Positions 27,034 to 35,093 of a DNA stretch of 64,000 bases are shown here, one piece after another. A program made the translations under genes and the position numbers. Source of the stretch: Rhodococcus sp. 14-2483-1-2 (GTDB taxonomy: Bacteria > Actinomycetota > Actinomycetes > Mycobacteriales > Mycobacteriaceae); assembly GCF_002259405.1 (NCBI RefSeq), contig NZ_NPFW01000013.1, positions 124,001 to 188,000 of the forward strand. Direction: 5' to 3'. Below the pieces are notes generated by a model. It had not been told where the DNA came from. It made no database searches and saw nothing but the letters and a program-made list of their open reading frames with translations. Position 1 is the first letter of the stretch. Each line of letters starts with the position of its first letter.

Positions 27034-27745
27034 GCCCGAGCCGAGCCTGCACGAGCACGAACCGCACGGAGATCTGTCCGGTCGGCTGAACTGGTTGCGG
27101 GCCGGGGTGCTCGGTGCGAACGACGGCATCGTCTCCACCGCCGGTCTGGTCGTCGGTGTTGCTGCCGCCACCACCGACCGTGGGTCGCTTCTGACCGCAG
27201 GCGTTGCGGGGCTTGTCGCGGGAGCGGTATCCATGGCACTCGGTGAATACGTCTCGGTGAGCACACAACGTGACGCCGAGCGCTCGCTGTTGATCAAGGA
27301 ACGTCGAGAACTCGACGAGCAGCCCGAGCAGGAATTGGCCGAGCTCGCGGCGCTCTATGAGGCCAAGGGCCTGTCGGCCGACACCGCGCAGACCGTCGCT
27401 CGCGAACTCACCGAACACGATCCGTTTGCGGCACATGTAGATATCGAATTGGGAATCGACCCCGATGCGTTGACCAATCCGTGGCAAGCGGCCGCGTCGT
27501 CGGCGGTGTCGTTCATCAGCGGTGCGCTCTTGCCGTTGCTCTCGATCCTGCTTCTGCCCGCTTCGCAACGTATTCCGGTCACCTTCGTCGTCGTGTTGCT
27601 CGCTCTGGCGTTGACCGGAACCATCAGCGCGCGCCTCGGTGGAGCGCCGAGTCGCCCGGCGGTGACTCGAATCGTGATCGGTGGCGCGATCGCGATGGCG
27701 GTCACCTACGCGATCGGCCAACTGGCGGGCGTCGCGGGCATCTGA
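27026..27745 (+). CDS. VIT1/CCC1 family transporter
   Basis: This 239-residue membrane protein has the family's first-helix motif LRAGVLGANDGIVSTAGLVVG (readable from residue 21; quoted in part) and the cytoplasmic segment with GLVAGAVSMALGEYVSVSTQ and acidic metal-binding helices (ERRELDEQPEQELAEL, YEAKGL). Relatives carry Fe2+ or Mn2+ by proton exchange. The ATG overlaps the DUF2231 gene end by 8 nt. The next gene is convergent after a 6-nt gap. Confidence 0.9.
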   Translation: MSEPEPSLHEHEPHGDLSGRLNWLRAGVLGANDGIVSTAGLVVGVAAATTDRGSLLTAGVAGLVAGAVSMALGEYVSVSTQRDAERSLLIKERRELDEQPEQELAELAALYEAKGLSADTAQTVARELTEHDPFAAHVDIELGIDPDALTNPWQAAASSAVSFISGALLPLLSILLLPASQRIPVTFVVVLLALALTGTISARLGGAPSRPAVTRIVIGGAIAMAVTYAIGQLAGVAGI

Positions 27746-27751
27746 CCGAGA

Positions 27752-28633
27752 TCAGCGAAAGATCGAGGTGGCGACTTCTCCGGTTTCGGGGGCCACCACA
27801 TCTTGGACGACGTCGAACAACGCCACCGAGATCACGGTGAACGCGAGGACGAGGACCAGTCCGGCCGCAAGGATTCCGCGATCCTGACGGTGTCGTGGTG
27901 GTTCGCTGAGGGCCTGCACGCGGCGAACGACGTCGCCGCCGGTACTGGCGAGAGTGCGGGTTCCATGGTCGAGGTGTTTGCGCAGCAAGGCGGTTCTGGC
28001 GATGGCAGACAACGTATCTCGACGGCCGAGTGCCGCTGCGCTCTCGTCGGCCTGACGCTCGGCGGCGTGCCGGACCTTCGGGGGCACCGGCCGAAGAATA
28101 GGGTCCAGCCGAGCCGCGATTTCACACATCTGAATCCACACGCTGTGGCGATGCCGTAGGTGCGCACGCTCGTGTTCGACCACGGCGCGTAATTCGTTGT
28201 CCGACAGAGCCTCCGCGAGGCCGGTGGTGATCACGACTGCACCTCCGCCAGAGGGGACGGCGAAAGCGTCGGGAACGTCGGAGTCGACCACGACGATGCC
28301 GCCCGTCGCCCGCGCCTCGTCACCGAACTCGGAGGCGATCGACGCGCCGACGGCGACGCGTCGAACATGGCGGGCGACCTCGACCACGCGCCAGAACATC
28401 CACGCGGAGATGATGATTCCCACCGTCATCCAGGCAAGCTCACCTGACGCCAGCAGCACCGCGGCAACCGCGGCCAGGGATGCGGCGACTGCAAACGCGG
28501 TGACCATCGACAGGATGGGCAACAGGACGACGGCAGTCGACGGGTTGAGTCGACGGTCGATGTGGTCGGCTCCGAATCCCAGCAGCAGTGACAGCACCCA
28601 GGGCAGGACTGCGACGACCAGGAGCAGGGTCAT
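27752..28633 (-). CDS. M56 family membrane metallopeptidase (BlaR1-like)
   Basis: This 293-residue protein has two or three N-terminal transmembrane segments, a zinc peptidase core with HERAH (in VVEHERAHLRHRHS near residue 153) and downstream Glu in AERQADESAA near 190, and a C-terminal transmembrane helix. There is no extracellular beta-lactam sensor domain at this length. It follows the BlaI-type repressor with a 4-nt overlap; the usual model is signal-dependent cleavage of the repressor. Confidence 0.9.
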   Translation of the reverse strand: MTLLLVVAVLPWVLSLLLGFGADHIDRRLNPSTAVVLLPILSMVTAFAVAASLAAVAAVLLASGELAWMTVGIIISAWMFWRVVEVARHVRRVAVGASIASEFGDEARATGGIVVVDSDVPDAFAVPSGGGAVVITTGLAEALSDNELRAVVEHERAHLRHRHSVWIQMCEIAARLDPILRPVPPKVRHAAERQADESAAALGRRDTLSAIARTALLRKHLDHGTRTLASTGGDVVRRVQALSEPPRHRQDRGILAAGLVLVLAFTVISVALFDVVQDVVAPETGEVATSIFR

Positions 28634-29007
28634 GGGTGTTGCTCGGCTGCGTCCGACTTGGCCAGAAGTTCTCGCAGCGTTGCCTCGTCCTCGGGGTCGA
28701 GTGCGGCCACGAAGCTGGCCAGTACGTCTGCGCGTTCGGCTCGGGCACCGAGTTCGGTCCGCATCCGCATTGCGGCCCGGAGTGCGGGGATCTCGTCGAC
28801 CGGGGCATTGAGGGTGTAGACGAAGGATCGCCCACGCCGCTCGCGATCGACGAGGCCTTTGCCGTGCAGGCGCACCAGCGCGGTCATGACAGTGGTGTGG
28901 GCGAGCTCGGAGTCCAGATGCTCGCGGGCCTGGGCCACCGAGAGTTCCGTGTGCTCGCCGAGCAACTCGAGGATCGACTCCTCCAACTGTCCGGACGCTC
29001 TACGCAC
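28630..29007 (-). CDS. BlaI/MecI/CopY family transcriptional repressor
   Basis: This 125-residue winged-helix repressor starts MRRASGQLEESILELL, with the recognition helix HTTVMTALVRLHGKGLVDRE near residues 36-55, wing RRGRSFVYTLNAP, and a C-terminal dimerisation region. Start is GTG at 29005-29007. It is paired with the M56 peptidase through a 4-nt overlap and is divergent from the kynurenine operon; the 140-nt spacer contains the inverted repeat at 29078-29112. Confidence 0.92.
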   Translation of the reverse strand: MRRASGQLEESILELLGEHTELSVAQAREHLDSELAHTTVMTALVRLHGKGLVDRERRGRSFVYTLNAPVDEIPALRAAMRMRTELGARAERADVLASFVAALDPEDEATLRELLAKSDAAEQHP

Positions 29008-29077
29008 TGCGATTCCTCACTCGGGTCGGTTACTTCGAGGATAGGCGACGGGTGGCTTTCACGAAACCGATGTATGT

Positions 29078-29112
29078 CGTATTACTGGCGGACGGCACAA
29101 TGCTGTAATACG
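29078..29112. promoter_or_regulatory. Inverted repeat in the blaI-kynA divergent spacer
   Basis: CGTATTAC (29078-29085) and GTAATACG (29105-29112) are perfect 8-bp arms, 19 nt apart. Each arm reads TAATAC in the direction of its nearest gene, so the pair may be two -10-like elements of divergent promoters or two half-sites of an operator. The candidate regulators are the adjacent BlaI-type and PaaX-type proteins. Confidence 0.5.
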
Positions 29113-29147
29113 CTGTCGGTATCAGCCCATCACCACGAGGACCAGCC

Positions 29148-30002
29148 ATGAGCGTCGAAGCGAATACTCGCGCGATAGAGAAGACCGTCGTCACCGACTT
29201 CAGCGACCGTATGAGCTACGGCGCGTACCTGGACCTCGACACGTTGCTCAGCGCCCAGAAGCCGGTGAGCACCCCCGAGCATCACGACGAACTGCTGTTC
29301 ATCATTCAGCACCAGACCACCGAACTGTGGCTCAAGCTGGTGCTGCACGAGACGCTGGCCGCGCGGGCGGCTCTCGATGCCGACGACATCGGCACCGCCC
29401 TCAAATGCGTCGCCCGGGTCAAGCGCATTCAGAAGACGCTGACCGAGCAGTGGTCCGTCCTGGCCACGCTCACCCCGACGGAGTACTCACAGTTCCGTGG
29501 GTTTCTCGGCAACTCGTCGGGTTTCCAGTCGCATCAGTACCGGGCCGTGGAGTTCGTTCTCGGCAACAAGAATGCGGGCATGCTGACGGTCTTCGAGTCC
29601 GATCCGGCTGCGCATCAATTGCTTTCGACGCTGCTGCACGAGCCGAGCCTGTACGACGCCTTCTGGCAGTCGCTGGCGCGTCAGGGGTACGACGTACCGG
29701 CATCGGCGCTCGATCGCGATGTCACCGCGGCATACACGTTCAACGAGGATCTGATGCCGCTGATCAAGTTCGTCTACGAGAATCACACCGAACATTGGGC
29801 GGTGTACGAAGCCTTCGAGGAGTTCGTCGATCTCGAGGAGAACTTCCAGCTGTGGCGCTTCCGGCACATGCGGACGGTGCTCCGTACCATCGGAATGAAG
29901 AGCGGGACAGGAGGCTCGAGTGGTGTCGGATTTCTGCAGAAAGCGCTCGAACTCACCTTCTTTCCCGAATTGCTCGCTGTGAGAACGGAAATCGGCCGAT
30001 GA
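29148..30002 (+). CDS. kynA: Tryptophan 2,3-dioxygenase
   Basis: This 284-residue heme dioxygenase converts L-tryptophan to N-formylkynurenine. Family features are the MSYGAYLDLDTLLSAQ start of the core, HHDELLFIIQHQTTELWLKL near residue 45 (active-site His), SSGFQSHQYRAVEF near 125, the heme-ligand region RFRHMRTVLRTIGMKSGTGG near 241 and GSSGVGFL. Its stop overlaps the kynureninase ATG as ATGATG/TGA, so translation is coupled. Confidence 0.95.
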   Translation: MSVEANTRAIEKTVVTDFSDRMSYGAYLDLDTLLSAQKPVSTPEHHDELLFIIQHQTTELWLKLVLHETLAARAALDADDIGTALKCVARVKRIQKTLTEQWSVLATLTPTEYSQFRGFLGNSSGFQSHQYRAVEFVLGNKNAGMLTVFESDPAAHQLLSTLLHEPSLYDAFWQSLARQGYDVPASALDRDVTAAYTFNEDLMPLIKFVYENHTEHWAVYEAFEEFVDLEENFQLWRFRHMRTVLRTIGMKSGTGGSSGVGFLQKALELTFFPELLAVRTEIGR

Positions 30003-31210
30003 TGGAACGTGCACTCGAACTCGACAACAAGGATCCGCTCCGCAGCTATCGCGACAAGTTCCTAGGCAGCGACGACCCGTCGATCACCGCGTATCTCGAC
30101 GGCAACTCGCTGGGCCGGCCCACCAAGGCAAGCGTCGAACGGATCAATGCCTTCATGACGCAGGCCTGGGGTGGACGCCTCATCCGCGGTTGGGACGAGC
30201 AGTGGTTCGATCTCCCCGTCACCATCGGCGACGCCCTGGCCGACGCCACCCTCGGGGCAGCGTCCGGTCAGACCACGATTGGCGATTCGACGACGGTACT
30301 GCTGTACAAGCTGGCACGGGCGGCGATCGCCATGCGGCCGGGTCGCACCGAGATCGTCATCGACCGCGACAACTTCCCGACCGACCGATACTTGCTCGAA
30401 GGCATTGCAGCAGAGCTGAATATGACCCTGCGATGGATCGAGACGGACCGCCGCGGTGGTATCGAGCCCGAACAACTAGCCGAGGTGGTGGGGGAGAACA
30501 CTGCCTTGGTGGTGATCACCCACGTCGCCTACCGGTCGGGCTTCCTCGTCGACGTGGCCGAGACGACGCGCATCACGCACGCAGCCGGAGCGCTGATGCT
30601 GCTGGATGTGTGCCACTCCGTCGGGTCGGTACCGCTCGAACTCGATTCCTGGGGAGTGGATCTGGCCGTCGGATGTACGTACAAGTACCTCAACGGAGGG
30701 CCCGGATCACCGGCCTTCGCGTACGTGCGCAGTGATCTGCAGAGCGATTTCGTCCAACCGATCTGGGGCTGGATGGGTCGCGCCGATCCGTTCGAGATGG
30801 CGCAGGGTTACGTTCCGGCACAGGGTATTCGACGCGTCATCAGCGGCACGCCGTCGGTGTTCGGGATGATCGCGATGCAGGACACCATCGAGATGATCGC
30901 CGAGGTGGGGATGAACGCGATACGCGCGAAGTCCGTCGCACTCACCGAATACGCCCTCGAGCTCGTCCGCGAGATGCTGATACCGCTCGGTGTGGAGATC
31001 GCCTCACCCGAGGATTCGAATCGACGCGGCGGTCATATCACCATCGACCATCCCGAGTTCAAGGCGATCACCGCTCGCCTGTGGGATAAGGGCGTCATCC
31101 CGGATTACCGCGCGCCGCAGGGTATTCGCCTGGGATTGAGCCCACTGAGTACCTCGTACCGAGAGGTGTATCTGGGAATCGTGGCGATCCGTGACGAACT
31201 CCGCGCCTAG
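29999..31210 (+). CDS. kynU: Kynureninase
   Basis: This 403-residue PLP-dependent hydrolase cleaves kynurenine to anthranilate and alanine. The PLP lysine lies in GCTYKYLNGGPGSPAF near residue 228, the ring-stacking Asp region in LLDVCHSVG near 202, and YLDGNSLGRP near 30 is a family motif. The reading frame is open far upstream through kynA, but ATG 29999 is the real start. No N-formylkynurenine formamidase gene is present in this cluster, so that step must be encoded elsewhere or occur otherwise. Confidence 0.95.
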   Translation: MMERALELDNKDPLRSYRDKFLGSDDPSITAYLDGNSLGRPTKASVERINAFMTQAWGGRLIRGWDEQWFDLPVTIGDALADATLGAASGQTTIGDSTTVLLYKLARAAIAMRPGRTEIVIDRDNFPTDRYLLEGIAAELNMTLRWIETDRRGGIEPEQLAEVVGENTALVVITHVAYRSGFLVDVAETTRITHAAGALMLLDVCHSVGSVPLELDSWGVDLAVGCTYKYLNGGPGSPAFAYVRSDLQSDFVQPIWGWMGRADPFEMAQGYVPAQGIRRVISGTPSVFGMIAMQDTIEMIAEVGMNAIRAKSVALTEYALELVREMLIPLGVEIASPEDSNRRGGHITIDHPEFKAITARLWDKGVIPDYRAPQGIRLGLSPLSTSYREVYLGIVAIRDELRA

Positions 31211-32027
31211 CACTGCCGGGGCCATCCTCGACGACTTCGACTCTCGCCCGGGAAGCGCCACCTCCTTGGTGCGTACCGTGCTCGGGGCTTACGTTCGCCC
31301 TCTGGGAGGGTGGTTCGCCATCGCCGATTTTGTGGTCTGGATGGACGCACTCGGGGTGCCACCGGAGAGCACGCGCATCGCGGTGGCCAGGTTGAAGAAG
31401 AAGGGCGTCGTCGAATCGAGTAATCGAGACGGCCGCACCGGCTATCGCATCACCGAGCAGGCCGACGCGATGTTCGCGCGCGGCGACGGTCGGATCTTCG
31501 GGTTCCGGCGGATGGCCGACGGCGATCCGTTTCGGCTCATCTCGTTCACCATCCCCGAGACCCAACGCGCCGCGCGCCACCAACTGAGGCGTCGACTCAC
31601 CGGAATAGGATGCGGCACAGTCTCACCCGGTCTGTGGATCGCACCCGAATATCTCGCGGACGAGGCCGGTGCCATCGTCGACGCGTTGGAGCTCTCGCCC
31701 TACGTGACGACGTTCGTCGCCTCCGAGGTCGCGCCACCGACCACGCTGCGTGAGAGCGCCGCGCAGTGGTGGGATCTGGCCGGCATCGCCGACCGGCATC
31801 GGGCATTCTTGGCCGCCTACGACTCCGAGGTTCCGGCCGGGGACCCTCGCGACGCGTTCGTCACGTTCGTGCCGTTGCTCGACGAATGGCGCGTCATTCC
31901 CTACGTCGACCCGGGCCTTCCGCCGTCCATGACGCCGAAGGACTGGCCGGGAACCCGGGCCGTCGCGACCTTCGAGGCAGCGCGAGAGCGCTACCTCGAG
32001 GTCAGTCGAGAATGGGTCGCGAGCTAA
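31191..32027 (+). CDS. PaaX family transcriptional regulator
   Basis: This 278-residue regulator has an N-terminal winged helix (IADFVVWMDALGVPPESTRI then AVARLKKKGVV, about 45-75), a central Cas2-like domain with GLWIAPEY and a C-terminal helical domain (WWDLAGIADRHRAFL). PaaX proteins usually respond to aryl-CoA thioesters. The GTG start lies 20 nt inside kynU, so it is in the same operon and likely regulates it; tryptophan-derived anthranilate or its CoA ester is a plausible effector. Its stop overlaps the convergent transporter's stop by 4 nt. Confidence 0.87.
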   Translation: MTNSAPSTAGAILDDFDSRPGSATSLVRTVLGAYVRPLGGWFAIADFVVWMDALGVPPESTRIAVARLKKKGVVESSNRDGRTGYRITEQADAMFARGDGRIFGFRRMADGDPFRLISFTIPETQRAARHQLRRRLTGIGCGTVSPGLWIAPEYLADEAGAIVDALELSPYVTTFVASEVAPPTTLRESAAQWWDLAGIADRHRAFLAAYDSEVPAGDPRDAFVTFVPLLDEWRVIPYVDPGLPPSMTPKDWPGTRAVATFEAARERYLEVSREWVAS

Positions 32028-32767
32028 CTGCTCTGGTACGACGGTTCGCGCTTCTTGATGTACGAGATGACGCGGTACGTGATCGGCATGACGATGACCT
32101 CGGCCAGTGTCTTCCACAGGAATCCGACGATGACGTAGTTGATGAAGTCGGTCCAGGTGGTGATGCCGATGACTCCGGCGGCGATGGAGCAGAAGATCAG
32201 GGTGTCGAAGAATTCGCCGACGATGGTCGAGCCGATCAGTCGCGCCCACAGGTGCTTTTCCTTGGTGCGTTCCTTGATCTTGACCAGGACGACGGAGTTG
32301 AGCAGCTGCCCGACGGTATAGCCGGCGAGACCGGCGAGGACGAGTCGGGGGACGACACCGACGACGGTTTCGAGGGCCTCTTGATTCTCGTAGAACGAGG
32401 CGGCGGGAAGTTCGATGGCGATCCAGAAGCACACGGAGGTGAGCAGCAACGATCCGAAGCCGAGGTAGATCGCGCGGCGTGCGGCCTTGAAGCCGTAGAC
32501 CTCGCTGAGGACGTCGCCGAGGATGTAGGCGAGGGGGAACAGGAAGAATGCCCCGTCGGTGTTGATCGGCAGGATTTGGAAGGGTCCGAGCATGACGTCG
32601 GACGAGGCGAAGAAGGCGACACCTTTGCTGGCGGCCACGTTCGAGATCAGCAGCGTCGCGACGAAGAGCGCGACGATGGTGGGGTAGTAGCCCCGGCTGA
32701 TGTGAGCGAACGTGGCCTGCCCAGACTCGGTGCCGCCGTTGGCGGCGGTGTGTTCGGTAGTGGTCAC
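32024..32767 (-). CDS. Queuosine precursor transporter (YhhQ/DUF165 family)
   Basis: This 247-residue membrane protein has six or seven helices and the family pattern: LISNVAASKGVAFF near residue 40, PINTDGAFFLFPLAYILGDV near 68, SEVYGFKAAR near 89, then VGQLLNSVVLVKIKERT and GSTIVGEFFDTLIF near 186. YhhQ-type proteins import queuosine precursors such as preQ0/preQ1 in E. coli. GTG 32767 is used; an in-frame ATG 12 nt upstream is possible. Context fits tgt and gluQ in this window. Confidence 0.9.
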   Translation of the reverse strand: MTTTEHTAANGGTESGQATFAHISRGYYPTIVALFVATLLISNVAASKGVAFFASSDVMLGPFQILPINTDGAFFLFPLAYILGDVLSEVYGFKAARRAIYLGFGSLLLTSVCFWIAIELPAASFYENQEALETVVGVVPRLVLAGLAGYTVGQLLNSVVLVKIKERTKEKHLWARLIGSTIVGEFFDTLIFCSIAAGVIGITTWTDFINYVIVGFLWKTLAEVIVMPITYRVISYIKKREPSYQSS

Positions 32768-32791
32768 TGCTCGATCCAAGCACCGAGACGA

Positions 32792-32831
32792 CGATGGGCG
32801 CGAATCCCGGGTGAGGGATACGCGCCCATCG
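32792..32831. terminator. 11-bp perfect stem-loop upstream of the transporter
   Basis: CGATGGGCGCG (32792-32802) and CGCGCCCATCG (32821-32831) are perfect complements with an 18-nt loop. The hairpin lies 14 nt after the stop of the Pro-rich membrane protein and 24 nt before the YhhQ-type start, both on the minus strand. It lacks a T tract. It may terminate the upstream gene or regulate the transporter. It does not resemble a preQ1 riboswitch as far as I can see. Confidence 0.5.
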
Positions 32832-32845
32832 GGGCAGATCTCAGG

Positions 32846-33718
32846 TCAGGCGACGCGTCCGCGCACCGTGACGCGGTAGGCGTAGGTTCCGGCGATGATC
32901 GTGATCGGGATGGAGACCAGCAGACCGATGCCGATGAGGACGGCACCGACGATGTTGATACCGACCAGGGCAAGGGCCAGCACGAAGAGGGTTCCACCGT
33001 TGGACGCGATCGCCTGGGCGCTGGCCTTGATGGCGGGAATCGGCTCGTCACCGCGGTCGATGACGAACTGGAAGGTCCACCACGTGAAGAACGTGATGAC
33101 GATGCCGGGGATGACCAGCAGGACGAAGCCGATGCTGGTGGCTATGCCGACGAGGATGCCGGCGATGATGACGGCGGCAACATTGCCGAACTGGAAGAAG
33201 GACCCGAACCCGGGCTTGATCCCGTCCACCTCGTGCAGGGCACCGCGGACGAGTGCCGCTTGAATGAGGAGCGCGACGACGCCGACGACGACACTGAAGA
33301 TCAAGCTGAGGACGACGTTGTCGGAGCTCAACACGAAGTTCAGGACGCCCTGGATGATCGCGGCGACGAGGACGATGCCGACCCAGACGAGGGCGTTCTC
33401 CTTGAACTTGTCGAAGCCATATCCGATTGCCGTTCCCACGGACAGCTGCGTCGGCATCGGCGACTCACCGAAGGCCGGAGGCGGCGGGTAGTTGCCCTGC
33501 GGGGGCGGTGGGTAGCCGCCTTGCTGGGGGTAATCGCCGGGAGGAGGCGGGTAGTTCCCGGGTGGTGGGTAGCCGCCCTGCGGAGGTGGTGGGTAGCCGC
33601 CCTGCGGAGGTGGTGGGTAGTTGCCCTGGGGAGGTGGCGGGTAACCGCCCTGCGGGGGCGGGGGGTAGCCGCCGGGGTTCTGTGGATCCTTGTCGGGGTC
33701 GTAGCCGCCTGAGGTCAT
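32846..33718 (-). CDS. Proline-rich N-terminal, multi-pass membrane protein
   Basis: This 290-residue protein has two parts. Residues 15-85 are a tandem GGYPPPPQ/GNYPPPPQ repeat, disordered and cytoplasmic by likely topology. Residues 95-285 contain about five or six hydrophobic helices (VWVGIVLVAAIIQGVLNFVL, VLSLIFSVVVGVVALLIQAA, VAAVIIAGILVGIATSIGFV and others) in a DUF975-like arrangement. This design is common in mycobacterial-type bacteria; function is unknown. Copy number of the repeat may vary between strains. Confidence 0.8.
   Translation of the reverse strand: MTSGGYDPDKDPQNPGGYPPPPQGGYPPPPQGNYPPPPQGGYPPPPQGGYPPPGNYPPPPGDYPQQGGYPPPPQGNYPPPPAFGESPMPTQLSVGTAIGYGFDKFKENALVWVGIVLVAAIIQGVLNFVLSSDNVVLSLIFSVVVGVVALLIQAALVRGALHEVDGIKPGFGSFFQFGNVAAVIIAGILVGIATSIGFVLLVIPGIVITFFTWWTFQFVIDRGDEPIPAIKASAQAIASNGGTLFVLALALVGINIVGAVLIGIGLLVSIPITIIAGTYAYRVTVRGRVA
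33475..33690. repeat. Minisatellite encoding the PPPPQGGY repeats
   Basis: The minus strand encodes about eight imperfect copies of a 24-bp unit specifying GGYPPPPQ or GNYPPPPQ, with partial variants (GNYPPPPGDYPQQ). The near-identical adjacent copies (around 33565-33630) show recent duplication. The array keeps the reading frame throughout. Confidence 0.85.
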
Positions 33719-33822
33719 CGTGTCCTTCTCCCTCGGGAAGAGTTGTCGCGGTCACTGTACGTCCGATTCGTCCCTGAGTTGGGTCCTGTCGCATTGCAAC
33801 GTGATCTCGATCGGTCGGTAGG

Positions 33823-34683
33823 TCAGGTATTCGATGGGGTGAACACCCACGGTTCGCGCGGTACCAGTGTCGGCTTCCACTGTTCGAGCAGTTCCTCGGC
33901 GTTCTTCGCGTTCGGCACACCGAGCGAGGCGGTGATGAGCGACCACGCGTCGGGCCGCTCACGCAGTGTCACCGCGCCGTCCCGCTTGGCCAGGCGCTTG
34001 CCCTCGACATTGAGTGCGAGGGGCACGTGGACGTAGGTGGCGGGGGTGAGGCCGAGGAGCTGCGCCAGATACCCCTGCCGCGGGGCAGAGGTGAGTAGGT
34101 CGTCGCCGCGCACGATCTGGTCGACGCCTTGCGCGCCATCGTCGACGACGACGGCGAGGTTGTAGGCGGGCACACCGTCGGATCGGCGAAGGACGAAGTC
34201 GTCCACTTGGCCCCGGAACAAGCCGTGCAGCTGGTCGACGATGGTGAATTGTGTTACCTGCGAACGCAATCGAATGGCCGGTGGGCGGTCCTTCGCTGCT
34301 TTTTGGTCTGCGGTGAGATTGCGACAGGTTCCGGGATACGCGCCGTCGGGAGCATGCGGCGCGGATGCGGCCTGGAGGATTTCCCGACGCGTACAGAAAC
34401 ATTCGTACGTCATCCCCGCTGCGGTGAGCGCCCGAATCGTGGCGTCGTAGATTTCCCGACGCTCGGATTGCCGCATGATCGGCCCGTCCCAATCGAGTCC
34501 GATGGCGGCGAGGTCGTCGAGTTGGCGTTGCTCCGAGCCGGCTTTCACGCGATCGAGGTCTTCCACGCGCATGACGAAACGTCGTTCAGTGGAGCGGGCG
34601 AAGAGCCAGGCCAGTAGCGCGGTGCGGAGATTGCCGAGATGCAAGTCGCCCGAAGGACTGGGAGCGAAGCGTCCGGCGGGCAT
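33823..34683 (-). CDS. gluQ: Glutamyl-Q tRNA(Asp) synthetase
   Basis: This 286-residue truncated glutamyl-tRNA synthetase paralog attaches glutamate to queuosine at position 34 of tRNA-Asp. It has RFAPSPSGDLHLGNLRTALL at the start (HLGN as HIGH motif), zinc ligands CFC near residue 97 with Tyr and Cys in GAYPGTC near 118, YNLAVVVDD near 175 and KRLAKR (KMSKS-like) near 230, and it lacks the anticodon-binding domain. Its presence implies that queuosine is made in this organism. It is the last core-like gene before the accessory island. Confidence 0.93.
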   Translation of the reverse strand: MPAGRFAPSPSGDLHLGNLRTALLAWLFARSTERRFVMRVEDLDRVKAGSEQRQLDDLAAIGLDWDGPIMRQSERREIYDATIRALTAAGMTYECFCTRREILQAASAPHAPDGAYPGTCRNLTADQKAAKDRPPAIRLRSQVTQFTIVDQLHGLFRGQVDDFVLRRSDGVPAYNLAVVVDDGAQGVDQIVRGDDLLTSAPRQGYLAQLLGLTPATYVHVPLALNVEGKRLAKRDGAVTLRERPDAWSLITASLGVPNAKNAEELLEQWKPTLVPREPWVFTPSNT

Positions 34684-35093
34684 GGGAGCAGCTTAGTTTC
34701 AGGCGGCTTTGGAATTGGGATGATGGGCAGTGCCAGGCTGGCTGTGGCTTCATTTGTCAGAAGCTCTGATCTGGGCTCGTCCACGACCGACCCGATGTAG
34801 GCGTTGTAAATTCATTCTCCGTAGCAGCTCCGGGAAATCGCAGGGCCCAGCGCAGTTTCGCTCCGTAAGAATCGGGCGATGTAGCTTACCGGGCACTCGC
34901 TCCGAGCAAGGTTCGTCACTCAGACCCCTGAACGGCACCGACGGATCGACCGTCGCTCGGTACAGCGGCGGTCGGGAACGCTGTCACCGACATCGGACTG
35001 TAGCTACTCATGATCAAACTGAAGCAATGTTGGTCATTTCTGCGCAAAACTGAAGTGCCGTGCTAGTCTCGATCCACGATCAAGGAGGTCGGC
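34684..35093. other. 410-bp intergenic junction at left edge of the island
   Basis: No gene is supported here. The AT content rises from about 34700 onward relative to the genes on the left. The last 80 bases contain the AAACTGAAG direct repeats (35016-35055) and the AAGGAGG ribosome binding site of the next gene. I see no tRNA, integrase fragment or clear attachment repeat. Confidence 0.5.
35015..35055 (+). promoter_or_regulatory. Direct repeats upstream of the first island gene
   Basis: AAACTGAAG occurs at 35016-35024 and 35047-35055, 31 bp apart (three helical turns). Between them TTTCTGCGCAAAA is a small dyad. A cluster of this sort ahead of an operon encoding an HTH/ImmA protein is a plausible binding site for that protein. 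No binding evidence exists in the sequence. Confidence 0.4.

Noticed and set aside
29327..31210. Apparent fusion of an N-terminal extension to kynureninase
   Set aside because: The extension is the out-of-frame reading of kynA; the kynureninase family starts at 29999.
32768..32845. preQ1 riboswitch ahead of the transporter
   Set aside because: Only a simple hairpin is seen; no class I/II preQ1 aptamer core could be recognised by eye.
33475..33690. Possible CRISPR array
   Set aside because: The repeats are contiguous, in frame and encode PPPPQGGY units; there are no spacers.
31766..33712. Long plus-strand open frame (648 codons) opposite the transporter and Pro-rich genes
   Set aside because: It is antisense to two well-supported genes, and its sequence is a low-complexity Asp/Glu/Gly/Arg shadow of GC-rich codons.
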